A DNA stretch of 36,825 bases, taken from NCBI GenBank assembly GCA_017437905.1, contig JAFRWY010000016.1, forward strand, positions 1 through 36,825, given 5' to 3'. Source of the stretch: Eubacterium sp. (lineage in GTDB: Bacteria; Bacillota; Clostridia; Lachnospirales; Lachnospiraceae). Shown piece after piece: positions 1 through 10,422 of the stretch; position 1 is the first letter of the stretch, and each line of letters starts with the position of its first letter. A program made the translations under genes and the position numbers. The notes below the pieces were generated by a model. That model searched no databases. It was not told the DNA's origin and was given only the letters and a program-made list of their open reading frames with translations.

Positions 1-1141
1 AAGCCGTCAGATCGAGCGTGTGGCGCCCGGCGTTATCTGCCGGAAGTCCGTAGACACGCCGCTGCAGACCGGTATCAAGGCCATCGACGCCATGGTGCCC
101 ATCGGACGCGGACAGCGTGAGCTGATCATCGGTGACCGTCAGACCGGTAAGACCGCCATCGCACTGGATACCATTATCAACCAGAAGGGTCTGGGTGTGT
201 ACTGTATCTATGTGGCCATCGGTCAGAAGGCTTCCACGGTTGCAAATATCGTAAAAACCCTGACAGAATATGAGGCGATGAGCTATACCACCATCGTGGC
301 TTCCACGGCCAGTGAGATGGCTCCCCTCCAGTATATCGCGCCTTACTCGGGCTGCGCCATCGGTGAAGAGTGGATGGAGGAAGGCAAGGACGTGCTGATC
401 ATTTATGATGATCTCTCCAAGCACGCCCAGGCATACCGTACCCTGTCCCTGCTGCTCCGCAGACCCCCCGGACGTGAGGCTTACCCGGGCGACGTTTTCT
501 ACCTGCACTCCAGACTTCTGGAGCGTGCTGCGAAGCTGTCCGACGAGCTGGGCGGCGGTTCCCTGACCGCACTTCCCATCATCGAGACACAGGCCGGCGA
601 CGTGTCCGCGTACATTCCGACGAACGTTATATCCATTACGGACGGCCAGATCTATCTGGAGACGGAAATGTTCAACTCCGGCTTCCGCCCTGCGGTAAAC
701 CCGGGTCTTTCCGTATCCCGTGTCGGCGGTGCCGCACAGATCAAGGCCATGAAGAAGATTGCTTCACCCATCCGTGTGGAACTGGCACAGTACCGTGAGC
801 TGGCTGCGTTCTCGCAGTTCGGTTCCGAGCTGGACGATGACACGAAGGAGAAGCTGGCACAGGGCGAACGGATCCGACAGATCCTGGTACAGCCCCAGTT
901 CCATCCGCTTCCGGTTGAGAAGCAGACAGCCATCATTTACGCGGCCGTAAAGCATTATCTGCTGGACATTCCGGTGGAACGGATCGCGGAATTCGAAGCG
1001 GATCTTTTCGAATACATTTCCACAAATGAGCCGGATATCTTTAACCGCATCCGCGAGGAGAAGGTCATTGCGGACGATGTGGAGCAGATGCTGATCAAGG
1101 CCATCGAAGAGACCAAGAAGAAGCTGCTGTCAGCAGAATAA
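1..1141 (+). CDS. atpA: F1Fo ATP synthase subunit alpha, 5'-truncated by window edge
   Basis: This is the alpha subunit of the F1 ATP synthase headpiece, which binds a non-catalytic nucleotide and alternates with beta in the hexamer on the cytoplasmic face of the membrane. The reading frame is open from base 2, so the first roughly 125 of about 500 residues lie upstream of the window. Visible hallmarks are the alpha-type P-loop GDRQTGKT, the [14 protein letters not shown] segment and the SRVGGAAQ segment that carries the arginine finger reaching into the beta active site. The C-terminus is normal. It is followed after 36 bases by atpG, the conserved alpha-gamma-beta-epsilon order. Identification is secure. 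Confidence 0.98.
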   Translation, partial: SRQIERVAPGVICRKSVDTPLQTGIKAIDAMVPIGRGQRELIIGDRQTGKTAIALDTIINQKGLGVYCIYVAIGQKASTVANIVKTLTEYEAMSYTTIVASTASEMAPLQYIAPYSGCAIGEEWMEEGKDVLIIYDDLSKHAQAYRTLSLLLRRPPGREAYPGDVFYLHSRLLERAAKLSDELGGGSLTALPIIETQAGDVSAYIPTNVISITDGQIYLETEMFNSGFRPAVNPGLSVSRVGGAAQIKAMKKIASPIRVELAQYRELAAFSQFGSELDDDTKEKLAQGERIRQILVQPQFHPLPVEKQTAIIYAAVKHYLLDIPVERIAEFEADLFEYISTNEPDIFNRIREEKVIADDVEQMLIKAIEETKKKLLSAE

Positions 1142-1177
1142 ACAATCATTATGACGATGATACAGAGGTGAACGGTT

Positions 1178-2119
1178 ATGCCTTCCATGCGAAGCATAAA
1201 AAGAAGAAAGGAGAGCGTGACGTCCACGCAGCAGATCACCAAGGCCATGAAGCTGGTCTCCACGGTGAAGCTGCAGAAGGCGCGGGCGAAGGTGGAAGCG
1301 AATTCTGCCTATTTTGAAGCGCTCTACAAGACCATCTGTTCCATCATGGCAAAGACCCTTGATCTGGACAACCGGTTCCTGAAGGAGGGATCCGGCGGAA
1401 AGAAGGTGGTCATCGCCATGTCCTCCAACCGCGGACTGGCAGGCGGTTACAACTCCAATATCGTGAAGAAGATCGATGCCTTCGGATTTGATAAGGAGAA
1501 TACCCTGATCTACGGCCTGGGCCGGAAAGGGATCGAGGGACTCCGGCGACGCGGCTATCGTGTGGAGTGGGATGAGTCGGACATCATCAACGAACCCCTC
1601 TACAATGACTGCATCGCCATAACCAAGGATCTGATGAGGCGGTTCGATGAAGGAGAGATCGACGAGATCTACGTGGCCTACACGGACTTCAGGAACACGG
1701 TGACCCATGTACCTACCATCCGGAAGCTGCTCCCTCTGTCCCGTGCGGACTTTGAGGAGAATATGGAAGAACAGCTGGGAGAGTCGGAAGCAGACAGGAA
1801 TCTGCAGATGAACTACGGTATGTCCAGCAGCGGTATCGAAAATGATATGGTGCTCTTCGGTGCGGTCATGGATCATTATCATCCGGAAGTGAAGATCCTG
1901 AACGAGATCATCCCGAAATATATCACGAATATCATTTACGGTGCATTTCTGGAAGCCATTGCAAGCGAAAATGCTGCGCGTATGCAGGCCATGGATTCGG
2001 CAACGGAGAATGCCCAGGATATGATCAGTTCCCTGGAGCTGCAGTATAACCGGGCACGTCAGGGTACCATCACGCAGGAACTGACGGAGATCATAGGCGG
2101 CGCGGAAGCACTGAATTAA
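1178..2119 (+). CDS. atpG: F1Fo ATP synthase subunit gamma
   Basis: This is the gamma subunit, the central rotor shaft whose N- and C-terminal helices form the coiled coil inside the alpha3beta3 ring. The N-terminus (MRSIKRRKESVTSTQQITKAM) and the C-terminus (helical, ending in TQELTEIIGGAEALN) are the two conserved helical regions. A GAGGTG ribosome site lies about 8 bases before the ATG. At 313 residues it is somewhat longer than the usual 285-290; the extra length seems to lie in the peripheral domain, where acidic stretches such as DFEENMEEQLGESEAD occur around residues 190-205. It sits between atpA and atpD, separated from atpD by 158 bases that hold a repeat element. Confidence 0.97.
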   Translation: MPSMRSIKRRKESVTSTQQITKAMKLVSTVKLQKARAKVEANSAYFEALYKTICSIMAKTLDLDNRFLKEGSGGKKVVIAMSSNRGLAGGYNSNIVKKIDAFGFDKENTLIYGLGRKGIEGLRRRGYRVEWDESDIINEPLYNDCIAITKDLMRRFDEGEIDEIYVAYTDFRNTVTHVPTIRKLLPLSRADFEENMEEQLGESEADRNLQMNYGMSSSGIENDMVLFGAVMDHYHPEVKILNEIIPKYITNIIYGAFLEAIASENAARMQAMDSATENAQDMISSLELQYNRARQGTITQELTEIIGGAEALN

Positions 2120-2121
2120 TA

Positions 2122-2258
2122 TGTCATCCTGAATCCCCGAAGGGGTGGGGGATCTTCTGCATATGCGGGAAAGAGACCCTTTACACTGTGAACGGCATGG
2201 CATTTCCCGCTGCCCCGCAAGGCGGGCCGGAATACGACGCCATGTACTCAGAATGACA
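2122..2258. repeat. Intergenic inverted-repeat element R1 (TGTCATTCTGAG family)
   Basis: This element almost fills the atpG-atpD gap. It begins with TGTCATCCTGAA (2122-2133) and ends with CTCAGAATGACA (2247-2258), which are imperfect inverted repeats of each other. Inside are a GGGGATCTTCT-like segment and short GC-rich palindromes such as CCCCGAAGGGG. The same ends recur at 3702-3849, 27213-27343 and 29837-29972. It leaves atpD its own ribosome site. Confidence 0.75.
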
Positions 2259-2265
2259 GGAATAG

Positions 2266-3699
<1,434 letters not shown>

Positions 3700-3701
3700 G
3701 C

Positions 3702-3849
3702 GGTCATTGAGTCGCAGGTATGTCCTCCCGAGCCGGGAACAGGACAGGGAGATTCTTCGTCGCCATGCTCCTCAGAATGACAAGGGTATGCCATTCCGAG
3801 TCGAGAGCAGGACAAACATGTCCTCCCGAGCCGAAGGCGAAGAATCTGA
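3702..3849. repeat. Intergenic repeat element R2 (TGTCATTCTGAG family), composite
   Basis: It fills most of the atpD-atpC gap. A degenerate left end (GGTCATTGAG, 3702-3711) is matched by a clear right end CTCAGAATGACA at 3771-3782, preceded by the characteristic GATTCTTCG segment. A further partial copy follows (GTCCTCCCGAGCCGAAGGCG, then AAGAATCT, to about 3849), so two copies or fragments seem to lie in tandem. No open frame with a ribosome site is present. Confidence 0.65.
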
Positions 3850-3882
3850 AGAATTCAGAAATTGTAGAGAGTCAGGAATCGT

Positions 3883-4287
3883 ATGATAGATAAGTTTCAA
3901 CTGACAATTATAACCCCCGAGCGGGAGTTCTTCAGCGGTGATGCCACCTTCGTTGAATTTACCACAACGGACGGTGACGTGGGTGTGTATCCGATGCATA
4001 TCCCAACCACGGTGGTTCTGGACCCCGGCGTCCTGCGCATCCATAACGGTAAGGATGTGCGGGAAGCCGCGCTCCATTCCGGCTTTGCGGAAATCCTGCC
4101 GGACCGGATCACGATCCTGGCGGAAGCCGTGGAGTGGCCGGAGGAGATCGATAAGAACCGCGCCGAGGAAGCACGCATCCGCGCAGAACGGAAGCTGGAG
4201 GATTCCGCCGCTGACGGAAGCAAGGCGGAGCTGGCACTGAAGCGCTCCGTACTCCGTATCCGTATGGCGGAGAAGGAAGGACGATAA
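3883..4287 (+). CDS. atpC: F1Fo ATP synthase subunit epsilon
   Basis: This is the epsilon subunit, which sits on the gamma shaft and couples or inhibits rotation. It shows the N-terminal beta-sandwich opening (FQLTIITPEREFFSGDA), the family GDVGVYPMHIP segment and a helical C-terminal arm rich in Glu, Arg and Ala. The length of 134 residues is typical. The ribosome site before the ATG is weak (an AGGA about 7 bases upstream), which would suit the lower amount of epsilon made. It closes the atp operon; no T-run terminator follows directly, only a structured element at 4294. Confidence 0.95.
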   Translation: MIDKFQLTIITPEREFFSGDATFVEFTTTDGDVGVYPMHIPTTVVLDPGVLRIHNGKDVREAALHSGFAEILPDRITILAEAVEWPEEIDKNRAEEARIRAERKLEDSAADGSKAELALKRSVLRIRMAEKEGR

Positions 4288-4293
4288 ATATCC

Positions 4294-4382
4294 TGCGAGA
4301 AAGCTCCGGGATTCAGCCCGGAAGGATGTCAGCGAAAGCCGACCCGGATCCCGGGCCGGGTCTCGCAAGTGAGATCTGAACC
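4294..4382 (+). repeat. Structured intergenic repeat B1 (branched hairpins)
   Basis: An outer stem TGCGAGA (4294-4300) / TCTCGCA (4361-4367) encloses three possible hairpins: TCCGGG/CCCGGA with a six-base loop (4305-4322), GTC-GC/GC-GAC capped by a GAAA tetraloop (4328-4343), and GACCCGG/CCGGGTC (4341-4362). The last competes with the outer stem. The part from TGTCAGC onward aligns with the sequence at 13170-13221 (TGTCAGC, AA-GC, ATC-C, GC-AG-GAGA, TGAAC), so this is one member of a dispersed repeat and not a unique leader. It lies between atpC and the lipoprotein gene and has no poly-T tail. Confidence 0.55.
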
Positions 4383-4430
4383 ATAAAAAACACGTGTGAG
4401 ATATCAGCATAACAGGTGAGGTATACGTGT

Positions 4431-6404
4431 ATGAAATATAAATTCGGAAGAAAGAGCCGCGCTAAGCGGCTCGTGGCATTTGCGCTTGTACTGGGCATGG
4501 GACTGTCCATGGCCGGCTGCGGGAAGGAAGCAAAGGACTCACGCCCCAGGGCGAAGAGTATCTTTGAGTTCTTTGACAGTGAGCCGGATACGGAGGACCC
4601 CTGGTCCACGGAGCAGTCCACGGAACCGGGAACGGGTGACGTGATCGTGGATCCGCCGGTCATCGATCCGCCGACAGCGGATCCGAATAAGTACTCCGAT
4701 ACGGAAAATGAAGAGCTGAACAAGCTCTTTAAGGAGTTCTTCGATGAGGGTGTGACCTCGTCCTCCATATCATTCCGTAATTATATCAAGGACGGGAAGA
4801 ATTTCGGCCTGCAGGCCCCCAGTCCGGCAACCCTCGGGGATCCGGATCGGGAATATACCGAAGAAGGCTTCATGGAAGATAAGAAGGAAGTGGAAGATTG
4901 GATCTCCAGACTGGAAGCCATCGATGTGAATACCCTCACGGAGCAGCAGCGCTTCGATTATGATTATCTGCTGGATAATCTGAAGTCCAGCCTTGTTACA
5001 TATGAAAATGTATATATCGGCGGGGACTTCTCACCCATGAGCGGTGTTCAGGGGAATCTGCCGTCGGTGTTCACGGACTGGATCTTCGAATCAAAGGAAG
5101 ATATCCAGCTGTATATCGATGTGATGAAGCTTTATCCGCCCGAAGTGGACAAGGCTCTGGAATTTGAGAAGCTCCGGGTCGAGAAGGGCTACGGATATGA
5201 GGACTGCGTGATCGACAAGATCATTTCCCAGTGTGATGAATTCCTGAACCAGACGGGAGAGAATTTCCTGATCACTGTGTTCAATGAGCAGATCGACGGC
5301 TTTGCGGGCGTGACGGATGAGGAACGTGCGGACTTCAAGAAGCAGAACGAAGAGGCAGTAACGAATTATCTCGTTCCCATGTATCAGCGGATCAAGGATA
5401 CATTTACCGGACTGAAGGGAACCAATAAGATTAAGGGCGGGCTCTGCAATTTCGAAGAACACGGTGCGGAGATCTATGCGTACCTCGTCAGGGAATATAC
5501 GGGAAGCACCAAAACACCGGAGCAGATGATCGCCTATGTGGATCAGGCCATCAACAATATCCGGACCCGGATGGATACAATGTATCTCACGGATACGGAC
5601 GCGTATCTCTATTTCATTTCCAACGAAACCACGCTCTTTAATTACATGTCGAACATGAAGGCGGAAGAGGTGGTAAATGATCTGATGAACAGGGTCATGG
5701 GAGACTATCCGGATATCGGAAAGATCAATTACCAGGCACTTTATTTCGATAAGAGCATGGAGAAGATGAAGGAGAATACCCTGGCCTACTACATGATCCC
5801 TCCCATCGATGATAAAGACGGGAATCTGATCCGTGTCAACGGAGCCCATAAGGATGATATGTGGATTACACTGGCGCATGAAGGATGCCCGGGGCACATG
5901 TATCAGACGAATTATTACAAGCAGACGAATCCGCAGAATTTCCGGTTCATCGGAACCGAACTCGGATATATCGAGGGCTGGGCGGTCTACGCCAGCTACG
6001 AAAGCCTGAAGTACTGCGACTTTAACGGCTCGGAATACGCGGAGCAGCTGAGAGAACTGGCGGCGATGGATGAACAGCTGGGCTACCTGATCCAGGGCCG
6101 GATCGATCTCGGGATCCATGTGGAGGGCTGGACGGTAAGTGATATCGAGAACTTCCTGTCCAGGAACGGCATGAATGCGAGTGCGGCAGAGAGGATCTAC
6201 ACATTCCTGGTGGGAAATCCCGCACTCTACCTCAGTTATTCCGTGGGCTATATGGAAATGAAGGACCTTCGGGATTATGCGGAGGATGAGCTGGGTGACA
6301 AGTTCAATGTTGTGGAGTATCACAGAACCGTACTGGATGCGGGACCCTGCAAATATGACCAGCTGAAGAAGCGGGTGGATAAGTATATACTGGAGACAAA
6401 GTAG
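4431..6404 (+). CDS. DUF885-family lipoprotein, probable zinc metallopeptidase
   Basis: This is a predicted surface lipoprotein of 657 residues. The ATG at 4431 follows an AGGTGAGG ribosome site; an in-frame GTG at 4416 lies inside that site and is rejected. A basic N-terminus, a hydrophobic stretch and the lipobox SMAGC (Cys about residue 26) predict lipid anchoring, followed by an acidic Pro/Thr-rich linker. The body matches the DUF885 family: HEGCPGH (an HExxxGH-type metal motif), the downstream E-GWA-YA segment, and a C-terminal SYSVGYMEM region typical of the fold. These proteins are expected to be metal-dependent peptidases, but substrate is unknown. It ends at a strong terminator. Confidence 0.88.
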   Translation: MKYKFGRKSRAKRLVAFALVLGMGLSMAGCGKEAKDSRPRAKSIFEFFDSEPDTEDPWSTEQSTEPGTGDVIVDPPVIDPPTADPNKYSDTENEELNKLFKEFFDEGVTSSSISFRNYIKDGKNFGLQAPSPATLGDPDREYTEEGFMEDKKEVEDWISRLEAIDVNTLTEQQRFDYDYLLDNLKSSLVTYENVYIGGDFSPMSGVQGNLPSVFTDWIFESKEDIQLYIDVMKLYPPEVDKALEFEKLRVEKGYGYEDCVIDKIISQCDEFLNQTGENFLITVFNEQIDGFAGVTDEERADFKKQNEEAVTNYLVPMYQRIKDTFTGLKGTNKIKGGLCNFEEHGAEIYAYLVREYTGSTKTPEQMIAYVDQAINNIRTRMDTMYLTDTDAYLYFISNETTLFNYMSNMKAEEVVNDLMNRVMGDYPDIGKINYQALYFDKSMEKMKENTLAYYMIPPIDDKDGNLIRVNGAHKDDMWITLAHEGCPGHMYQTNYYKQTNPQNFRFIGTELGYIEGWAVYASYESLKYCDFNGSEYAEQLRELAAMDEQLGYLIQGRIDLGIHVEGWTVSDIENFLSRNGMNASAAERIYTFLVGNPALYLSYSVGYMEMKDLRDYAEDELGDKFNVVEYHRTVLDAGPCKYDQLKKRVDKYILETK

Positions 6405-6429
6405 GTCTGTAGGACGGCTCTGTCAGAAT

Positions 6430-6488
6430 GCACAACGGAAGGAAACGATTTTTGTTAAGTTCGTTTCTTGCCCGTTGTGCTTTTTTTT
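6430..6488 (+). terminator. Rho-independent terminator after the DUF885 gene
   Basis: A long stem pairs GCACAACGG and AAACGA (6430-6449) with TCGTTT and CCGTTGTGC (6461-6480) and is followed directly by eight T residues (6481-6488). Confidence 0.9.
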
Positions 6489-6621
6489 GTTACTATGGAA
6501 GAAAGAAACGAAAAATTAAGTTTTAGTTTCCAGGAGGGATACATTTTCAACAAAAATATGCCGCGGAATGCGGCGAAAACGCCGGAACTCACAGGTTTTA
6601 CGAGAGAAGGAGGGAGTTACT

Positions 6622-7191
6622 ATGGAACTGAAGGCACGTATCATGGAGGGGGCAGTGACTTGTTTCCGGGAGAAGGGGATCAAGTTCACTATGGATGATC
6701 TGGCTGAAAAGCTGGGTATGAGCAAGAAGACGATCTATACGGTGGTCGAAGGGAAGGATGAGCTGCTGGTGGAAATGGTGGAGCATGTATTTGCCTCCAT
6801 CAAGGAGAGCGAAAATGAAGTGCTCTGGAACGAGGAACTGACCACGGTGGATAAGATCCGGAAGATCCTGGGAGTCTTCCCGGAAGCGTACAAAGATATT
6901 AATTTCCAGGGAGTATTTGAGCTCCGTGACCGGTATCCGGAGATCTACCGGCTGGTGGAGGAACGGCTGGAAACCGGGTGGGAAGCCACTATCGCCCTTC
7001 TGGAGCAGGGGATGACCGAGGGTGTGGTCCGGAAGATCAGCATTCCCATATTCAAGATGATGTACGAGGCTTCGCTGGAGCAGTTCTTTAAGAGGGACAT
7101 CCTGCAGAGGAACGGCATCAGCTACCAGCAGGCACTGGGAGAGGTTGTGGAGATCATGGTGGACGGGATCGTTATGGACACCAGGGCATAG
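6622..7191 (+). CDS. TetR/AcrR-family transcriptional regulator
   Basis: This 189-residue protein has the typical TetR N-terminal helix-turn-helix (residues about 20-45: FTMDDLAEKLGMSKKTIYTVV) followed by an all-helical ligand-binding domain without recognisable ligand type. The start at 6622 is chosen because AAGGAGGG lies 6-7 bases upstream; the frame extends further upstream but without a ribosome site. It is the first gene of a same-strand run of glycosyltransferase, sugar symporter and alpha-galactosidase, 72 bases before the next gene. It is a plausible local regulator of that cluster, but no palindromic operator was evident to support this. Confidence 0.9.
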   Translation: MELKARIMEGAVTCFREKGIKFTMDDLAEKLGMSKKTIYTVVEGKDELLVEMVEHVFASIKESENEVLWNEELTTVDKIRKILGVFPEAYKDINFQGVFELRDRYPEIYRLVEERLETGWEATIALLEQGMTEGVVRKISIPIFKMMYEASLEQFFKRDILQRNGISYQQALGEVVEIMVDGIVMDTRA

Positions 7192-7263
7192 AGTAAAAAG
7201 AAGATGTCCTTTTGAACGTGGGGGCGTTACAGAGGATGACCACAGAATGGAGGAGGATACAGT

Positions 7264-8940
7264 ATGACACAGCGTTCGGAAGAGATATTCGGAAACGGAA
7301 TGTCCGGAAGAGTGGTTCGTAAGGCAGAACGTTCAAAGGAAAATTATATCAAGAAATTCGGAGATGACAGCAATGTGGACTACCGGGCATATACGGAGGA
7401 GAATCCGTATATCGGCCCGATCCTGGGTGTCCGGAACATCCGCGTGGAGGCGCCGAAGGACGGGAACACGGCAGAAGCCGTAACCACCGGTCCGGACAGG
7501 AAGGATCCTGTGGACGCGGTCAATGAGCAGGGCACTGCTCCGGAGGAGGAGTCCCCGCTGGTACACGCGGCGGTCAGGAATGCGGCCGAAGCCATCCGCG
7601 CCATCGCGGCAGCGGAGAAGGAAGAAGCAGAGCGGACGGCGGAGAGTCAGGCGGAAGACGCGGCGGAATCGAAAGACAGCGGCTTTGATGTGGAGAAGGG
7701 TATCATCGTCGGAAATATCCGGATGGGCTTCGGTCATTACCGGATCTCCATGGCCATTGCATCCGCGGCCCATGCCATGGGTTACACACCCTACTGGATG
7801 GACCTGAATTCCTATCCGGATACCACCTGTACCAAGGTGATCTCCGCACAGAATGACCTTTATTCCCTGGGTTCACGCATGTCCCAGAAGAGTAAGATAT
7901 TTAACAAGGTGGTATGGGAGCCGGTGAATTACGAAGGCTTCCGCCAGCTTTCCTACAACGCATCCGATCAGGCAAATGCGGAGCTGATGGCACCGGTATT
8001 TAAGAACGTTCCGAAGGAGCTGCCCCTGGTTGCCACTCACGTGTGGCCGGCACAGGCGGCGCTGCATGCGGGCATGAAATATGTAGTGAATGCGATCCCG
8101 GACAACTGGCCCATGGCGCTGCATCTGGCAGAGGGAAGCATTCATACGGTGCAGACCCATTATGCATATCAGGGCTACCGCATGCTGAACGGCATGCAGA
8201 AGAAGAAGGTCCTTTCTCCCATGCCGGAGGATTCCCTGGTCTACACGGGACACTATGTGGATCATGAGCTGGTGGAGAACATCGAAGCGGATTGCGAGGC
8301 AAGACTGGCAAGACGGAAGGACGGACAGCCGATGCGGTTCCTGCTTACCATCGGAGGCGCAGGCGCACAGGGAGAGATCTTTAAGAGCATCCTGCAGGCA
8401 CTGATGCCCCGGATACGCCGGAAGGAAGTGGCCCTCTATGTTAATGTGGGCGATTATCAGGCAGTCTGGGACAAGCTGCTGCTGGATGTCAGGGGACTGA
8501 ACCGGGTGAGCCGGACCCATTTCAATGACTGGGAAGCAACAAAGGAATTTGCGAAGAAGGCCCTGACCGGCAGGGTCGTCGGGGTACATGCATTTGCACA
8601 CGAGAACATCTTCGAGGCGGTCTATGCCACAAATCTGCTTATGCGGAGTGCGGACGTGCTGGTGACCAAGCCCAGCGAGCTCTCCTTCTATCCGGTTCCG
8701 AAGCTCTTTATCCGGAGAGTGGGCGGACATGAGCAGTGGGGAGCCATCCACTCGGCAGAGATCGGGGACGGAACCCTGGAACTCAGGGACATCCCCCATG
8801 TGCTGCAGGGACTGGAACTGTTCATTGAGGATGAGAGCATGCTGGGGGGCATGTGCAGAAATATTATCGAGAACAAGAAAATGGGGATTTACAACGGGGC
8901 ATACGAAGCGGTGAAACTTGCAGTCGGACTGAAAAACTGA
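7264..8940 (+). CDS. GT-B-fold glycosyltransferase-like protein of unknown family
   Basis: The protein has 558 residues and a well-placed ribosome site (GGAGGAGG). I do not recognise the family by name. Residues about 85-145 are a low-complexity Ala/Glu-rich linker. After it comes GNIRMGFGHYRISMAIASA, which resembles the nucleotide-sugar transferase N-terminal loop (GxGHxxAA) of the MurG and monogalactosyldiacylglycerol synthase type. The C-terminal half has LLTIGGAGAQ and a later ADVLVTKPSELSFYPVPKL segment, in the position of the donor-binding motif of such enzymes. A cytoplasmic or membrane-associated glycosyltransferase is therefore likely. It lies in front of a symporter and an alpha-galactosidase, but a role in that pathway is not evident; glycolipid or storage-glycan synthesis are alternatives. 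Confidence 0.6.
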   Translation: MTQRSEEIFGNGMSGRVVRKAERSKENYIKKFGDDSNVDYRAYTEENPYIGPILGVRNIRVEAPKDGNTAEAVTTGPDRKDPVDAVNEQGTAPEEESPLVHAAVRNAAEAIRAIAAAEKEEAERTAESQAEDAAESKDSGFDVEKGIIVGNIRMGFGHYRISMAIASAAHAMGYTPYWMDLNSYPDTTCTKVISAQNDLYSLGSRMSQKSKIFNKVVWEPVNYEGFRQLSYNASDQANAELMAPVFKNVPKELPLVATHVWPAQAALHAGMKYVVNAIPDNWPMALHLAEGSIHTVQTHYAYQGYRMLNGMQKKKVLSPMPEDSLVYTGHYVDHELVENIEADCEARLARRKDGQPMRFLLTIGGAGAQGEIFKSILQALMPRIRRKEVALYVNVGDYQAVWDKLLLDVRGLNRVSRTHFNDWEATKEFAKKALTGRVVGVHAFAHENIFEAVYATNLLMRSADVLVTKPSELSFYPVPKLFIRRVGGHEQWGAIHSAEIGDGTLELRDIPHVLQGLELFIEDESMLGGMCRNIIENKKMGIYNGAYEAVKLAVGLKN

Positions 8941-8972
8941 CGCGGGAACCGGACTTGTGAAAGGAGAAGCAT

Positions 8973-10397
8973 ATGGAGTTACGTTTTAAGGAGAAAGCGG
9001 CCTACGGCCTCGGTGCTGTGGGTAAGGATATGGTCTACATGTTGTCGGCCAGCTATGTGCTTTATTATTTCCAGGATATTCTGGGAGTATCGGCGGTGGC
9101 CATGGGTGTCATCCTGCTGGTGGCCCGGATCTTTGACGCATTTAACGATCCCATCATGGGCATCGTTGTTGCAAAGACACAGACCCGCTGGGGGAAGTTC
9201 CGTCCCTGGCTGATGATCGGAACCCTCACCAATGCGGTGATCCTGTTCCTGATGTTCTCCGCACCTCCGAGTCTGGATGGCGGCGGACTGGTGGCCTATG
9301 CGGCCATCGCATATATCCTCTGGGGCGTTACCTACACCATGATGGATATTCCCTACTGGTCCATGATCCCGGCCTTTACCAAGGGCGGACGGGAACGTGA
9401 GAAGCTGACGGCACTGGCCCGTTCCAGTGCAGGCGTGGGTTCCGCACTGGTGACCATTTTCACCATGATGATCGTGCATATGATCGGCGGAGAAGGGACG
9501 GAAGGCGAGCGCACCGGTTTTAGGTGGTTTGCGCTGATCGTGGCAATTCTTTTCGTTATCTTTATCACCCTGACCTGCGTTGCCATCAAGGAGAAGTCCA
9601 CGGTGAACACCCAGTCTCCGTCGGTGGGCGCCATGTTCAAGGCACTTTTCACCAACGATCAGGCCATGACGGTGGTGATCGCCATCGTACTGATCAATAC
9701 CGCCATCTACATCACATCCAACCTGGTGATCTATTTCTTCAAATATGATTTCGGCGGTGAGGACTGGTACAAGGGCTACACCTTCTTCAACATGTTCGGC
9801 GGTGCGATCCAGATCCTGTCCATGATGCTGTTCTATCCGCTGCTCCGGAAGAAATTCTCCAACACGAAGATCTTTTACATCACACTGACCAGTGCGGTGA
9901 TCGGCTATGTCGCTCTTTTTGCCATTGCATTTATTAACATGTCCAATGTTTACATCCTGTTTATTCCGGGCTTCTTCATCTTTGCGGCAAATGGTGTGCT
10001 GCAGATCCTTACCACCATTTTCCTTGCAAATACGGTGGATTACGGGGAAATGAAGAACAACCGCCGGGATGAGTCGGTGATCTTCTCCATGCAGACCTTC
10101 GTGGTGAAGCTGGCCTCCGGTATCGCAGCCTTCGTGGCAGCCATCTGTCTCTCCGTCAATTCCCTCAGCTCCGAGGAAACCACGGAAGCGGAGCAGGTGA
10201 TGGATTTCGCAAAGAACGTCAGCGAAGGCGCAAAGCTGGGACTTCGGATGACCATGACCCTGATCCCGGTGCTGGGGCTCATCATCGCAGTACTTGTCTT
10301 CCGTAAGAAGTATATCCTGACGGATGATAAGGTCCGAGAACTGGCACAGGAGATCGCGAAGAAGAGAGCGGCGGAACAGCAGGAAAAGGCTGAATAA
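8973..10397 (+). CDS. GPH-family sugar:cation symporter (MelB-like)
   Basis: This 474-residue membrane protein has about 12 hydrophobic segments. The glycoside-pentoside-hexuronide signature is clear at residues 52-79: DAFNDPIMGIVVAKTQTRWG followed by KFRPW. The paired Asp residues (D55, D59) match the cation- and sugar-binding region of the melibiose carrier MelB. The C-terminus is a charged cytoplasmic tail. It starts at an ATG after GAAAGGAG. The downstream alpha-galactosidase begins 25 bases after its stop, so the likely cargo is an alpha-galactoside such as melibiose or raffinose; this is inferred from context. Confidence 0.9.
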   Translation: MELRFKEKAAYGLGAVGKDMVYMLSASYVLYYFQDILGVSAVAMGVILLVARIFDAFNDPIMGIVVAKTQTRWGKFRPWLMIGTLTNAVILFLMFSAPPSLDGGGLVAYAAIAYILWGVTYTMMDIPYWSMIPAFTKGGREREKLTALARSSAGVGSALVTIFTMMIVHMIGGEGTEGERTGFRWFALIVAILFVIFITLTCVAIKEKSTVNTQSPSVGAMFKALFTNDQAMTVVIAIVLINTAIYITSNLVIYFFKYDFGGEDWYKGYTFFNMFGGAIQILSMMLFYPLLRKKFSNTKIFYITLTSAVIGYVALFAIAFINMSNVYILFIPGFFIFAANGVLQILTTIFLANTVDYGEMKNNRRDESVIFSMQTFVVKLASGIAAFVAAICLSVNSLSSEETTEAEQVMDFAKNVSEGAKLGLRMTMTLIPVLGLIIAVLVFRKKYILTDDKVRELAQEIAKKRAAEQQEKAE

Positions 10398-10422
10398 AAC
10401 GGATGATTCCGGGGATGAATGG

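Noticed and set aside
4294-4382. Riboswitch (for example c-di-GMP type) or tRNA-like cloverleaf
   Set aside because: The seven-base outer stem and three hairpins look suggestive, but the conserved c-di-GMP core and tRNA signatures (TTC-A loop, anticodon arm) are absent, and the core recurs at 13170 as a repeat.
6468-6496. Promoter TTGCCC-17-TACTAT for the TetR gene
   Set aside because: It overlaps the terminator stem and T-run of the preceding gene and its -35 is poor.
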